Positions 9,669 through 21,734 of a stretch of 64,000 nucleotides of DNA are shown here, in pieces. The DNA lies in NCBI RefSeq assembly GCF_033958435.1, contig NC_134160.1, forward strand, positions 16,913,001 to 16,977,000. The letters are read 5' to 3'. Numbering within the stretch: position 1 is the first letter of the stretch; the number at the start of each line of letters is the position of its first letter. A program made the position numbers and the translations under genes. The DNA comes from Carettochelys insculpta. Its lineage: Eukaryota > Chordata > Testudines > Carettochelyidae. The notes below the pieces were generated by a model. That model was not told the DNA's origin and did no database searches. It saw nothing but the letters and a program-made list of their open reading frames with translations.

Positions 9669-12063
9669 GGATGTGTCTACACAGCTGCCTTATTTCCAAA
9701 GAACCTATTCCAGACTAGGTTATTTTGAAATGAAACTGCTACACACAAGATGCACTTTGAAATAACCCTCAGCCCTATCGAAATAGAGTGTCTCCACACT
9801 GGATACACTATGGCTTATTTCAAAATAGGCTCTATTCCCTGTCTACACAGTCCCTATTTAGAAATAGTGATTTCAAAATAGCTCAAAATAGATGCTACCT
9901 TGTGGAATGAGGTTTAATTGTTTTGAAATACTCTCTGGATTGTAACCTTGTTGTGGTGACTGAAAAGGCATGTGAATTCCAGCATCTCATAGACAACAGT
10001 GATACAAGAGGTTTCTTCAGTGCTGCCAAAGCTGTTCATGGACTACGAATTAATCCCCTGAGATCAAAGGATGGTGTCCAGCTCTTGAAAGACAATGAAG
10101 TCATTGCTTCTAACTGGAGGGAGCACTATAATGAGCTCATGAACTGCCCCTCCACCATGGTCCCAGAATCCCTTGACCACATGCCTCAGCAACTGCCAAG
10201 CGACGATCGTGCAACACTTCCTACCATGAGTGAGGTTCAAGCTGTCATCAAAGCGATGAAGTGCATCAGGGCAACCAGACTAGGTGGAATCTCTACCAAA
10301 GTTTTCAAAGAAGATGGGCCAGAGCTTCAAAAACAACTCCACATCTTGATTCTTAAGATCTAGGATGGAAAGCAGATGCTGCAAGATTTCAGAGACACAC
10401 TGATTGTCAGTTTTTTCGGGAGGGTTGACAAGTTGGACTATGGAAGCTATCGTGGCATCACCCTCCTGGCAACAGCAGGGAAAATTTAGTTTGAATCCTT
10501 ACAAACTGGCTCCTGCCAATCTGAGAAGAAAGGCTCGCGAAATCCCAGGGTGGCTTCCAACCATTCTGAGGAACAGCAGACAAGATGTTCATGCTCAGCA
10601 ACTGCAATAAAAATGTCATGAACAAAACCAAACCTTATACACGAGTTTCATTGACCTGACCAAAGCATTCAGCTCAGTCAATCATAGCACCCTGTGACCC
10701 ATCATCTCCATGATCTTGTGATGAAAAAAATTCATTAACATCGTGAGGCTGCTTCACGACAACATAACTGCTACTGTATTGAGCAACATCAGATCCTAAA
10801 GTGGCCCCTTTGAGGTGAAAATGGGAGTCAAACAAGGCTACATCATTGCCCCATCACTTGTCTGAATCTTCATCACCTTGACCCTTCACCTCATTGATGG
10901 CAAGCTTCCAGATGACATGAAGATTGTCTGTAGAATGAATGGAAAGCTTTTCAATCTCAGAAGACTAAAGGCTAAAAGCAAGACCTCGATCATGGAGCAC
11001 CAGTACACAGATGACAAAATGGTTACTGCTCTTTCTCCCGCAGCCCTTCACGCTCTCTTAGGTGCCTTTGCTGAAGCCTACAAAAGTCTCAGCCTTACAC
11101 TGAACATTAAAAAAAACAAACAAGTTACTCTACCAGTCCTCGCCGACAGGACAATCTCATGCACCTTCTTTTGAAGTCAGTGGAGAACTGCTGGAAAATG
11201 TGGAGCATTTCCCATACCTTGGAAGTTATCCTTCCACTGAAGTTGACATTGAAGCGGAAATCCAGCATTCTCTGAGCTGTGCCCGCTCTGCTTTTGCCCA
11301 TGTGAGTCAAAGGGTCTTTGAGAACTGGGACATCTATCCCAAGACAAAGCTCCTAGCATACCAGGCTGTAGCTGTTCCAATCCTACTGTATGCATGAAAA
11401 ACCTGGACAACATACAAGTGTCATTTTAAGTCACTTGAACAATGTCATCAACACTGCCTCAGGAAATCCTAAATATCTCTGGGGAGGATAGGCACATGAA
11501 CACTAATGTCCTGGAGGAATCGAACATGACCACATTAAAGCCATCATCATTCATCAACAACTTGATTGGACTGGTCACATGGGTTGGATGTCTGATCAGC
11601 CACTCCCAAAACAGATTCTGTTTTCGGAGTTGGAGGAAGGACGGATGAGCGCTGGAGGCCAGTGGAAGCAATATAAGGACGTGCTAAAGGCACATATGAA
11701 AAAGTGCAGCATCAGTGTCAATGCTTGGGAGAACCTTGCTCAAGACTATACCCAGTGGAGAGCGGTAATCCATGAGGTAGTGGTGCAGTTTGAGAGGTCC
11801 TGCCACAGTGTAGACAAGGAGGGGCGGAGAAAAAGTAAAGATCACCAAAATCTGCCCTTTGGTCCCTGCAACAGCTACTAACACCTGCCCCGTCTCTGAT
11901 AAGATCTGCATCTCCAGAATCGGGCTGATCAAACATCAACCGACTCACAAATGGGGGGTGCGACATGAAGATGTCCTAATTGTTATCGAGTGACCCCCAA
12001 GACAGGCTTTGAAATGAGCCAACCACTATTTTGAAATAGTGGTTGCATTTTGTAGATGCTAGC
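9669..12063. mobile_element. MITE family D, split by a LINE insertion
   Basis: The left part (about 9669-9935) starts with GGATGTGTCTACAC, a variant of the family A-C terminus, and carries many CTATTT..AAATAG-type short palindromes. The right part (about 11986-12063) has the same AAATAG palindromes and ends in TGTAGATGCTAGC, a degraded inverted terminus. The two parts are separated by a non-LTR retrotransposon. It sits inside a CR1 copy. Target duplication is not clear and the limits are approximate. Confidence 0.6.
9940..11985 (+). pseudogene. Non-LTR retrotransposon fragment with RT and C-terminal zinc finger, degraded
   Basis: Pieces of a LINE polymerase lie in successive frames. There is an upstream linker and RT start (9923-10363, with SAAKAVHGLRINPLRSKDG), a thumb/palm region with a YTDD box in place of the usual YADD or FADD (about 11010), the segment FNLRRLKAKSK before it, and a C-terminal region. 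That region ends in a degraded C..C..H..H finger (KICISRIGLIKHQPTH, about 11900-11951). Stops and frameshifts separate the pieces, so no product is possible. The type matches the common endonuclease-RT LINEs of fish and reptiles. I cannot assign the clade with confidence; it is not CR1 and does not look like BovB. Confidence 0.7.
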
Positions 12064-13990
12064 AAAGATTCCATCATGTCCATAGGTAACCCAGTCCAGT
12101 GCTTCATCACTATTGTAGTGAAATAGTTTTTTTCTAATATTCAACCTAGGTCTCCCCAGCTGCAATTTCAGGCCTTTGCTCCTTGTTCTCTTCCACCACT
12201 GAGAACAGCCTCTCTCCACCCTCTTTGAAACCCCGCTTCAGGTAGTTGAGGGCTGCTATCAAATCCCCTGACACTCTTCTGCAGACTAAATAGGCTCAGT
12301 TCCCTCAGCCTTTCCTCATGAGTCATGTGTTCCAGTCCCCTGATGATTTTTGTTGCCCACTGCTGGAATCTCTCTAGTGCATCCACATCTTTTAATGGGG
12401 GAGGGACATACAGCAAAGGATGCAGCAATCCACATGTAGCCTCCCCTGTGCTGAAGAGATGGAAATAATCACTTGCCTCGGTCTGCTGGCAATGCTCCTA
12501 CTAACGCAGCCCAATACGCCTTTCACCTTCTTGACAACAAGAACACACTACTGACTCATATCCATCGTCTCATCTGCTGTAATATCCATGCCCCTTCCTG
12601 CACAGCTACAGCCTAGCCAGTCAGTCCCCAGACTATAGCAGTGCTCGGGAGTCTTCCATCCTCAGTGTAGGACTCTGCACTTGTCCTTGTTGAACCTCAT
12701 CATATTTCCTTTGGCCCAGTTCTCCAATTTGTCTAGGTCACTCTAAACCTTAGCCCTATCTTCCTTCGTATCTACCTCTTCCCCCAGCGTAGAGTCATAC
12801 ATGAACTTGCTGAGGGTGCAATCCATTCCCTCATCCAGGTCATTAATGAAGATGTTGAACAAAACTGGCCCAAGGAGCAACTTCTGGGACATGCCTCTTG
12901 ATACCAGCTGCCAACTGGATATTGAGCCATTGATCAATACCCACTGAGCCTGACATTCTAGCCAGCTTTTTACCCACCTTATAGTCTGTTCATCTAACCC
13001 ATATTTCTTTAACTTGCTAGCAAGGTACTATACTGTGGGAGACCATATCAAATTGTTTGCTAAAGTCAAGGTAGATTACATTCACTGCTTTCCCCATATC
13101 CTCATAGAAGGCAATCAGGTTGGTCAGGCATGACTTGTCTTTGGTGAATCCATGCTCACTGCTCCTGATCACCTTCCTGTCCTCCAAATGCTTCAAAATG
13201 GATTACTTAAGGACCTATTCCATAATTTTTCCAGCAGCTGATGTGAGGCTGACCAGTCTGTAGTTCTCCAGGTTCTCTTTCTTCCTTTATTTAAACAATG
13301 GGCACTACATTGGCCTTTTTCCAAATGTCCAGGACTTCCCTCAGTCACCACAAGTTTTCAAAGATGATAATCAATGTCTCTACAACCACATCTGCCAACT
13401 TCCTCAGCACCCTCAGATGCATTAGATCCGACCCCATGGATTGAATATGTCCAGATTTTCTAGATAGTCCCTAACCTATTCACTCACCCCGAGTGCTGCT
13501 CCCCTCCTTCCATACTGTGGTACCCAGAATAGCAGTCTGGGAGCTGATCTTGTCTCTGAAGACAGAGTCAAAAAAATGGATTAAGTCTTTCAGCTTATTC
13601 CAGATCGTCTGTCACTAGGTTGCGGCTACCATTCAGTAAATATCCCCCACTTTCCCTGACCTTCTTTTTGTTGCTAACATACCCATAGAAACCCTTCTTT
13701 TTACCTTTTACATCCTTTGATAGCTGGAACTCCAGTTGTACTTTTGCCTTCCTGATTATACCTCTGCATACTCCTCCCTAGACATTTGGCAAAGTTTCAA
13801 CATCTTACAAGCTCCCCTTTGGTGTTTAAGCTCACCCAAGATGTGCTATTCTTTCTGCACACTGGGATAGTTTGTTCCTTTACCCTCAATAAGGCTTCTT
13901 TAAAATAGAGACTCCTGCGGACTTCTTTTTCCCTCAGACTAACCTCCCAGGGGATCCTGCCTATCGGTTCCCTGAGGGAGTCAATGTCTG
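12064..13990 (-). mobile_element. CR1 LINE, inner piece of the split copy, 5' truncated
   Basis: Read on the minus strand it contains the CR1 3' region and parts of the [27 protein letters not shown] is encoded near 12800-12890, with the catalytic YADD site changed (MYDS). Downstream, GLEHMTHEERLRELSLF (about 12290-12340) is the typical C-terminal part. Numerous stops make it a pseudogene. The left edge continues the copy begun at 9538. The far edge (5' end of the LINE) fades near 13990. Confidence 0.85.
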
Positions 13991-15495
13991 CTTTTTCTAA
14001 ATGAGGCCTCTTTGCTTTGCAGCCACACAGACCCTGCTTTCCCTCACCTCACACATTTTCTCTCCTGTGAACTCACTCTGTGTGGAGATTGCATGTCCCC
14101 TTCTTGTGAACGGCTATTTCAGCAGCGAGGGCACACTGTCTCCATTCCCACACTGTGGCGTAGGAAAGTGCAGCCGCTGGCAGTGTGCCAGGTGTGTGTG
14201 CCCTCTCATGTCCTAGAGCTGCTGCAGCATGGTCTTTCCACCAGCTGGCAAAGCTGGGAAGCTATTTCCTTTACATGCCTGCTGGCATTGATATACAGTG
14301 TGGGTCTTGTCCCCGGCTCCACAACCCACTTTTTCCATAGCCTGGTGGTCCCTGTGCTACCTTCCACACCCTTCCTCTGAACAACAAAGGCACAGAAACT
14401 GCCCTCTTCTCACCCTCCAGCACAGCAGCCTTCCACCCTCAAGAGAGTCTGCAATATCTCTGTGCCTACTAATCTGAGGCCGATATGACTTTTCCCCCAA
14501 AAAAAATCAAAAAAGATTTTACAGAGCCTTCAAAATTCTGCTTCATACTGACACTGAGTTTTGCTTTTCAGTATGTACCAATGAAAATGTCTCTGCATAG
14601 GATCTTATGGCTCATGAGCAAAACTAAGAATTCCTGGCTTGGTCCGGCTACTTCAAGGCAAACACTACTTAGCTGCTACCCTGACTATTTTTGTTACTCA
14701 CCTGTTTGGTCACAAACCAATATGCTGAAACAGCAGGTGAGCAAGGTTCTCAGTGATCGGACATCTTTACACCTTCAGATATCATTGATATCAGAGTACG
14801 TGTGTAATGATTCCCTGCAGATGTCATCACTGGAGATTGAAACCAGGATTATCACTGCTAAAAATGTTTGCCAGAAGCATCACTTTTTTACTTACTTACT
14901 AGAAAACTAATCTCCTTTAGATCAAGAACTAGAGAGAGAATTTATAACACATGCTGAAAAGTGAATTACAGTTGCACAGAGAGAAGGGCTCATCCAGCCG
15001 GTTGAGCACTGGCACAGGGCTCTTAGATCCTGTGCATGGTCTTGCTGTGTGACTTTATGTGCGAGTGGTCAGGTCCCTGATGGCTGTGCATCCTAGTGGC
15101 TTGATCACAGAGTAGTCGAGCAGACATGGTGCAGCCCTGGCCCACCTCACCTTTGCTCCTGACCCAGGAACGCTGAACCACACCCTGGCTACCCTTAAGC
15201 TTGGGGTTTGGCCTCAGTAGTCTAGATTTCCCTTAGTTGGGGGTTTCTCAATAGGTTCCCCCTTTTTCCCAGAGGGGCAGGGTTGGGGCTTGGTTGTTCC
15301 CGTGGCTGCTGAGCAGACAGACTGTGCTTCCTCTGCTCAACCGCCTCTTGTCTCCTTGCTAGTCTGCTCCAAACTGAGCCAGACTCCTTGCTTTTCTCCT
15401 TCCTCTAGTCCAGCGCTGGTTGCAGGTAAAGAGAGAGAGAGAGAGAGAGTGGTGGGGGCACTAGCTAGGCTCAGAGGCTTTCTTTAAGACCTGGG
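13991..15495. other. Unassigned interval
   Basis: No gene or known repeat identified. Frames at 14012-14380 (122 codons) and 14485-14910 (141 codons) have no recognisable domain and overlap other frames. A (GA)n tract lies at 15430-15449. Confidence 0.4.
15430..15449. repeat. (GA)n microsatellite
   Basis: A short pure GA dinucleotide run of about 20 bases within unassigned sequence. Confidence 0.9.
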
Positions 15496-15499
15496 ACGC

Positions 15500-15625
15500 T
15501 GGGCACTCCTTCCTTCGCTCTCTCACAGTGAGCCACTTGCCTGCTCTGTGCTTCTTTGTTCCCATCTTTAAAATGGGAAAGTGCTATTCATAGGGGAGTT
15601 GAGAGGCTTCTGAATCATGCCCCAG
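15500..15625 (+). repeat. MIR/CORE-type SINE remnant
   Basis: Contains the characteristic 3' phrase CCCATCTTTAAAATGGGAAA preceded by a CTTGCCTGCTCTGTG-like section, the order seen in MIR-type SINEs. Highly diverged and truncated. Confidence 0.45.
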
Positions 15626-15879
15626 AATTACTCTCGTGGTGCATTTTGATCCAGTAATGTGGATCTTTTAATCTTGAAGGTGCCCTAGAATGTTTCTGCC
15701 ACTGCTGAGTTTACATAGCGCCTTCTCCAGAAGGTGTCCCAAAAGTTGAGTCTGTGACTGACAAAGTGGGCGGCCTGTTGCATTCCTTCCCAATGCAGTG
15801 TTAATGATGTAAACTTGATGGTACTGGCTCTAGGATGACCCTAATTCTGAACATGCTGTATAGCAAGCAATAATAGCGT

Positions 15880-16051
15880 AAAGCCAAAGGTCCCGGGTCG
15901 TCAGGACCAGGGAGGAATGAACCTGCAACCTTCTAGGCTAAAGCCATGTGCTCTAGTGCATGTACTAAAAGCTAGCTGTCTTTCAGCCAAGGCTGTAGAG
16001 CAGAGACTTCACCCTCCCTTGTCAGTGGTCTCAGTGCCTCTGGGGTTGCAA
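15880..16051 (-). repeat. tRNA-derived SINE, copy 1
   Basis: Minus-strand copy of the SINE also present as a plus/minus pair at 45797-46241. Shared blocks are AGCAGAGACTTC, CAGTGCCTCTGGGG and a box A-like stretch near 15945-15965 on the minus strand. It is diverged and not a functional tRNA gene. Confidence 0.6.
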
Positions 16052-16179
16052 TCGTAATGTGATTACATTCAATACATAGGCATTTGCTTTTGCTACCTGT
16101 TCTTTAATTAGGAAAGTGGGTCAAACGTACCAGTAGGGAATTCCCAGACCTCTTAAGGTAACGTGATCAACATGACTTT

Positions 16180-16569
16180 TCAAAGATGATAACGTATAGC
16201 TCAGATACCTCCTTAATGAGCTCCTTGACTATTCTATGATGCATTTCATCAGACCCTGTGACTGGAATACATCTAACTTTTCTAAGTAATCTTTAACTTG
16301 TTCTTTTCTTATTTTAACTTCCACACATACTTCCTCTTCTCCAGCATTCAATATTGTAGACATCCAGTCACCTCCAACCTTCTTGATGAAAATTGAAACA
16401 AAGAAATCGGTAAGCACCTCTGTCACGTCTATGTTTTCTGTCATTGTTATTCCCTCTTCATTGAGCAACAGACCTACCTTGTCCTTGGTCTTCCTCTTGT
16501 TTCTTAGTATGTTTGTAGAATGTTTTCTTGTTAACCTTTATGTCTCTCGCTAGACTGAGCTCATTCCTT
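16180..16569 (-). mobile_element. CR1-type LINE fragment
   Basis: On the minus strand it encodes CR1-like residues (frame 16229-16468) and shares the phrase order of the larger CR1 copies, for example the reversed TCTAGTTTCTTAAA-type linker near 16255-16310. It is truncated on both sides and abuts an opposite-strand CR1 tail at about 16570. Confidence 0.55.
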
Positions 16570-16765
16570 ACTGTCAGGGTGGTTAAGTACTGGAATAAAT
16601 TGCCTAGGGTGGTTGTAGAATCTGCATTGTAGAGAAATTAAAGGACAGAGGAGATAAATATTGAACAGGGATGGTACAGATGATGCTTGGTCCTGCCGTG
16701 AGGGAAGGGGATTGGACTTGTTGTCCTTTTGAGATCCCTTCCAGTTCCTTGATTCTATGATTAGT
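16570..16765 (+). mobile_element. CR1 LINE 3' tail, plus strand
   Basis: Reads through the CR1 terminal region: AGGGTGGTTAAGTACTGGAA, GATGCTTGGTCCTGCC, then CCCTTCCAGTTCCTTGATTC and TATGA. The last 90 bases closely resemble the tail of the SINE at 29878-30055. Confidence 0.75.
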
Positions 16766-17410
16766 TCAATAAATGAAGGCTGAGAGGAGCTGACATTGCA
16801 CTACAGAAATACATCAAAGGGAGAAGAGTTATTTAAGAGCCAATGTTAACTGAAGAACAAAGGGATAGAAATTGGCCATCAACAAATTTAGATTTGAAAT
16901 TCAATAAAGTTTCTAACCATCAGAGTAGTGAAGCTCTGCAACAGCTGCCCAAGGAAGCAGGGCAATAACCCTAATTTGTTTAAGACTGCGCTTGATGAGT
17001 TTCGGGTGGGAAGGTATGTTAAGATGGCTGACAATGGCGTTGGCCCATCCATGAACGCTATCAGCTGGTGGTGGGACACCAGATGGGTAGGGCTCTGAGT
17101 GCCTACAGAGAATTCTTTCCCAGGGGTCTGGCTGGTTTGTCTTGCTGACATGCTTACGGTCTAACTGATCATCACAATTGGATTCAAGATGGAATTTTCT
17201 GCCATGTCAGACTGCGCGTCTTACTTTCCGTTGCAGCATGGGATATTGGCACTTGCCGATTTAAATGAGAGTTAGTGCTGGATTCTGTGTAACCTGAAAT
17301 TTTTAAATCATTATTTGAGGACTTCAGTAACTGAGCCAGAAGTTATGGGTTGGCTTCTGGAATGGGTGGCCTGCAGTGGGAAGGATATCAGACTCGATTC
17401 TGGTGATTCC

Positions 17411-17414
<4 letters not shown>

Positions 17415-17448
<34 letters not shown>
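17415..17448. repeat. (GT)n microsatellite
   Basis: Seventeen or so uninterrupted TG dinucleotides; likely length-polymorphic. Confidence 0.95.
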
Positions 17449-17449
<1 letters not shown>

Positions 17450-18388
17450 AGTGATAAAAAGAAGAACACACAACACATTTAGAGCCTGACTGTGCAATTT
17501 CTAGTCACTTTCATGAGCATTTACTTCAGTGAGGAGATATGCTGAAATCAAAGTGGTTCCTTATGAGAACAAGTGCTAGCCAGTGTGAGTAAGAGTTGCC
17601 TCTGTAAGCTTAGAGAACTCTGCATCAATAGGGAGCCATTCCATGCTCTGGGATCCCATTATGCAAGTTAACCTTCAGAATACAAGTTACATTTGCTAAG
17701 TGGTTTGGGGAGATTTCTTCATGCATATCAAAAGCATTTGTCATCACTGATCACAAAATTTGGTTTCTTTTGAGCAATCTAAGATTTTAACAGTTGCCAA
17801 GAAATAACTAAGGGTGGGGAGAATTACCTTTTGGCTAAAAATAACCTCAGTGTAATCCAGTAGAGTCAATTTTTATTTCAGAAAGTTATAACCTTATGAG
17901 TATGGGGGACTTGTAATAAACTATAGTATTTCATCAGCCATAACTGAAGAGTCAGTTAAGTTGCACAATTTTATAATGCTGCAGTTACTCCTCCCAGCAC
18001 CTAGAGACAATATTTGTTTGCTTTTTGTATTCCTTGTTGGCCTAAAGATATACGTTAAGAGGAGTAGCAGCTGTGTTGTAGTTAAGGTTGAGGAGAGTTA
18101 TAATTTTGATTTTTTCATCTTTTTTGACAAAAATGTGTAAGTTGCTAGTATCTGATTTTTGCCTCACATATATCTCTGCTCGTGTACCTTTGCCTCACGT
18201 GTCTCTGCTAAGTGGGACACTACATCCTCATGTTAAGTACTCCTGCTTGCTAGTCTTCATCTCTTCAGTTTTACAGGTTATCATTTTTTCAGTTTTGCTT
18301 GCCTTAGCTTCTGATTCCCATCCTGTTGAGGTTTGGGGTATGTATCCAGATGCAGGTTTAAATGTCACTATATGTAGTTTTTATGTGT

Positions 18389-18425
18389 GATAATAATAAT
18401 AATAATAGTAATAATAATAATAATA
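18389..18425. repeat. (TAA)n microsatellite, one interruption
   Basis: TAA trinucleotides with a single AGT interruption near 18407. Confidence 0.92.
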
Positions 18426-18662
18426 CTTGATCCTTGTGAAGTTCAAGTAGATAGTTTTGTCTATTACCAAATTCTTTCCTCTGGCAAGTAGTCTCAGAAA
18501 AATGCATTCTGGCACACAGTTCTATTATACTGTTGAATAATCTTCCAATGGAGAAAGCCCCATTCCTTAATCCAGTTAAAACAAGTCTGGATGAAATGCT
18601 AGAAACTATGCAGTAGGGAACAATCCTGCACTGGCTCTGGAATGGCACCCTAGGTAAGGTGC

Positions 18663-19372
18663 AGGTTGAACCGCTCTAAGCCAGCAACATCTGTGGTTTA
18701 GCAGGATTTTAGTTAGCCACGTGTCCACTTGCCATGGATGTGGCCAAGTTTCCCATTGCTCCATAAAGTTTGTTACAGCCACCAGTCCTGGCTGTCAGGC
18801 TGCATCTGTACTTGCATTCCTCTTTCAAAAGAGGCATGCAAATGAGGGAAATCAAACATGCAAATGAGGTGCAGATTTACATATCTTGGGCCTCATTTGC
18901 ACTTTCTTCTTTCTAAAGAAGAAAAGCAGTCAAGACACGGCTCTTTTGAAAGTAAGTCCCATCTTTGGAAGAAACCTTCTTCCCATAAAGAAAGGGCAGA
19001 AGGGTTCTTTCAAAGATGGGGTTTACTTTCGAAAGACCTGTGTCTACACTGCTTTTCTTCTTCAGAAAGAAGATCTTTTGAAAGAAGAATATGCAAATGA
19101 TGAACCAGATATGTAAATCTACACCTCATTTGCATTTTCAATTTCCCTCATTTGCGTGCCTTCTTCGAATGAGGAATGCAAGTGTAGACGCAGCCTCAGT
19201 GTTCTGTGCTGTCATTTGTCTCTAATTTACTTCTAAATGTCTTCTAAGAGCCCAGTAAGCAGTGGAAATGTTAGTACTGCTCCTAGACGATACTGACCTC
19301 CCATCATCCAGGAAATTATCTCGTTCGACAGCAGTCAGATGCCCAGGGTACTGGACTAGAGAGATTCGACCT
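18663..19372. mobile_element. Dispersed repeat E, copy 1, split by MITE family B
   Basis: The ends are inverted: AGGTTGAACCGCTCTAAGCC at the left and, on the minus strand, AGGTCGAATCTCTCTAGTCC at the right. Both halves match a second copy at 28573-28776 in order (AAAGTTTG..CAGCCACCAGTCCTGG, then AGAGCCCAGT, CCATCATCCAGGAAATT). The copy is interrupted at 18798 by a MITE, and the second copy shows the uninterrupted junction. Ends of this kind suggest a non-autonomous DNA transposon; the superfamily is unresolved. Confidence 0.75.
18798..19195. mobile_element. MITE family B, 398-bp foldback element
   Basis: The left half starts GGCTGCATCTGTACTTGCAT and the right half read in reverse starts GGCTGCGTCTACACTTGCAT. 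Similarity continues for about 190 bases, so nearly the whole element is one inverted repeat with almost no loop. It is flanked by TCA on both sides (18795-18797 and 19196-19198), a perfect 3-bp target duplication. The uninterrupted copy of the host repeat at 28573 shows a single TCA at the same point. There is no transposase frame. Confidence 0.88.
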
Positions 19373-21734
19373 GTACATAAAATTAAATCTATCTTTTCCA
19401 TGGCGCCCATCAATGTGATATTTAAGCATCATACAACTATTAAAGATGCACTGAGTTTGTTGTAAATGGTTATGTGATTGCAGGCTCACTTATTCTGATA
19501 TACTTGATTATTGTTGTTTCTCAGACCTAATGAACCTCCATTTGTGGCTCAGTTAGGGCCACAGGAGGAGCACCATGATGCTTAGCTGGAAGCCACAAAG
19601 CTCAACCCCAGCAGGAGGCTTCACCCTCATGGTTGGATTGGCAGCATGTCCAAAAAGCTTACTGGCTGTCTGGCCCTACTTGAGATAGCAGCAAACCCAT
19701 AATACAGCTGAGCAGTTGTGCTTCACCCCGCTCTTGTGCCTGCTGCTTGTTTTCCTGGCATCCTGAGCTGGCTTAACTCCTGGCATCTGACTTCTGGTTT
19801 CTCCCCAGCAGCTTAGCTCCTGATGCTGCTTTGTGACTTATGGTTCTGATTTTCAGTTTGTCTGCTTCTGGTATTTTGACTATTGTCTGTGACTTTGAAC
19901 TCTGGCTCTGACTACTAGGTCTAGCTGCCCATGATCTAGTTGTGACTAGTTTCCTATGTCCTAGCACTCTCTCGTAGGCTGCATGTCCTTTTTGGGCCAT
20001 TGAAACTGTTCTGATTTAGACTTAATTCAGTCTCCTGCTATTTACATGGACTGTCTGGCTGAGACAAGCTGGCCCAGGATTGGAGGAATGCACAGGTGAC
20101 ATACAACTACCACTGCACGTTCTTCCTGAGCCCTGTAGTTGTGTTCCATGACTTCCAGGCTCTAATGTCTGTGCTACAGCCAATGCAAATAGTCTTCCCA
20201 TACAATAACCTTGCCAAACAGTAACACTCCCACCAGCTTCAAAACTAAACCATTAATCTTCAGAAAAGACTCCTTTGCATCACACACTAAAACAGGGAAG
20301 TCTGATTATGTCATTGCTGACGCTTGCGATTAAAACCATGATGCAAAGATTAATTGGCAAAAACTTTGCATATGTCAAGAGAAGGCAGCTAGTGAGTGTA
20401 ACTAGTTTGTAATCACAGTTAACAGAGTGACAGGCAGTGCAGGTAAAAAGATGTTTGGATAACTTAATAACCACCTGCTGTTGTTAAATGTTTTACAGTA
20501 ATTATTAGCAGTTAACCTTTTAACTGTTATGGGTTATCGGTATGGTTTACTATGCAGAAAATGGCACAGCATGCAGGGGTTCATGGGTTAAAACAAGCAT
20601 TAAACAACTCCATGTGCTAGTTCTTGCCTAATTATTAGGTGACTTACACAGAGATGCAATATGGGGAAGAGTATATTTTAAATGCAGATTTAAAATATAA
20701 ATATGCAAAATCATTTATTATATTAGATTCCATGTAGATTTTCATGGAAAGGCTGCTTAATAGCGATCCATATATCAATTACTGATACGCAGCTCTTTTT
20801 TCCCCCCAAATCTGCCTTTTTGACAATGAAGCAAGACTAAGGCCTGATTAGATGTTTTTTTTTTTTCTTTCTATTCTTTTTGCTCCCTTTATAGGCGGGC
20901 TCTGATTACCAGGAGCGATATCTCACTGGGAGTGAATGGTATAGAGGGAGCTGCAAAGACAAAGAGCTGCCTTTGTCTCTGGATGAATTAAGATAGCATG
21001 TGGGTGGCTGGTGAATAGCACAGACTTCCTTCATCCTCCTGTCACTGAGCTTTTCTTGTGTTTTTCATTTTTGTAAAGGCTTAATCCCCTGAACAATTAA
21101 TTGAGAGCAAATTAGGGGGGTTAGGCTGAAGATAATATTTCATCAATATCTAAAAGGGGAGTAAAGTACTGACAAGCCTTGAAAGAAGCAGGCTCCTCAC
21201 CTTGGACTATGCTTATAGAATGTTGATCTTCTCGGCAACACTCACATGAGCTCTGTGTGCACAATACATCTGAACACAGCAAGGGCACTGGATTAGTGGG
21301 GTGGACCTCATTATGGTTATATCTATAGTCGTCATAGCAGTCAACTGCTGATATGCAATTTTAGCTATGCCTGTTGTGTAGCTAAAATTGACTTGTCGGT
21401 GTTTAACTGCTAGGGCTGTCCCCACAGAAGAAGGTTGATGAGCACGTTTCTTCCTTCGACCTTCCTTAATCCTCGCCACTTGCGAGGAGCTCTGGAATTG
21501 ACATTGACCGTAGAAAGTGCTATTTCATGCATGCACGAAAGAAAGCCACCAAAGATTGACCCTGAGCAGGAGACTCTTCCGTGGCAGTGTGGAAATGGGC
21601 TAATTGAGGAGCTCTGCCTTGGATAAGTGACTTCTATGCTTTACCCTCCCTAACAGACAGATTCTGATACTCCTACTCATGCTGAGTAACAGCTTACACA
21701 ATGAGCTGAGCCATTTACATCAATGAGACATCAT
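19373..21734. other. Unassigned interval
   Basis: No supported gene. Around 19740-20000 the sequence is rich in CTGGCTCTGACT-like phrases that may be a remnant repeat or LTR, but this could not be pinned down. A poly-T run lies near 20857-20867. Short frames have no domains. Confidence 0.35.

Larger units (their letters stand above)
16766..18662. other. Unassigned interval with microsatellites
   Basis: No gene is supported. It holds a (GT)n tract at 17415-17448 and a (TAA)n tract at 18389-18425. Frames at 16888-17151 and 18088-18390 lack domains. Confidence 0.4.

Noticed and set aside
9940..11985. BovB or CR1 assignment of the LINE
   Set aside because: The upstream linker, RT surroundings and C-terminal finger do not look like BovB or CR1. 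Clade left open.
14485..14910. Plus-strand open frame of 141 codons
   Set aside because: Starts in a low-complexity A-rich region, encodes no recognised domain and has no supporting context.
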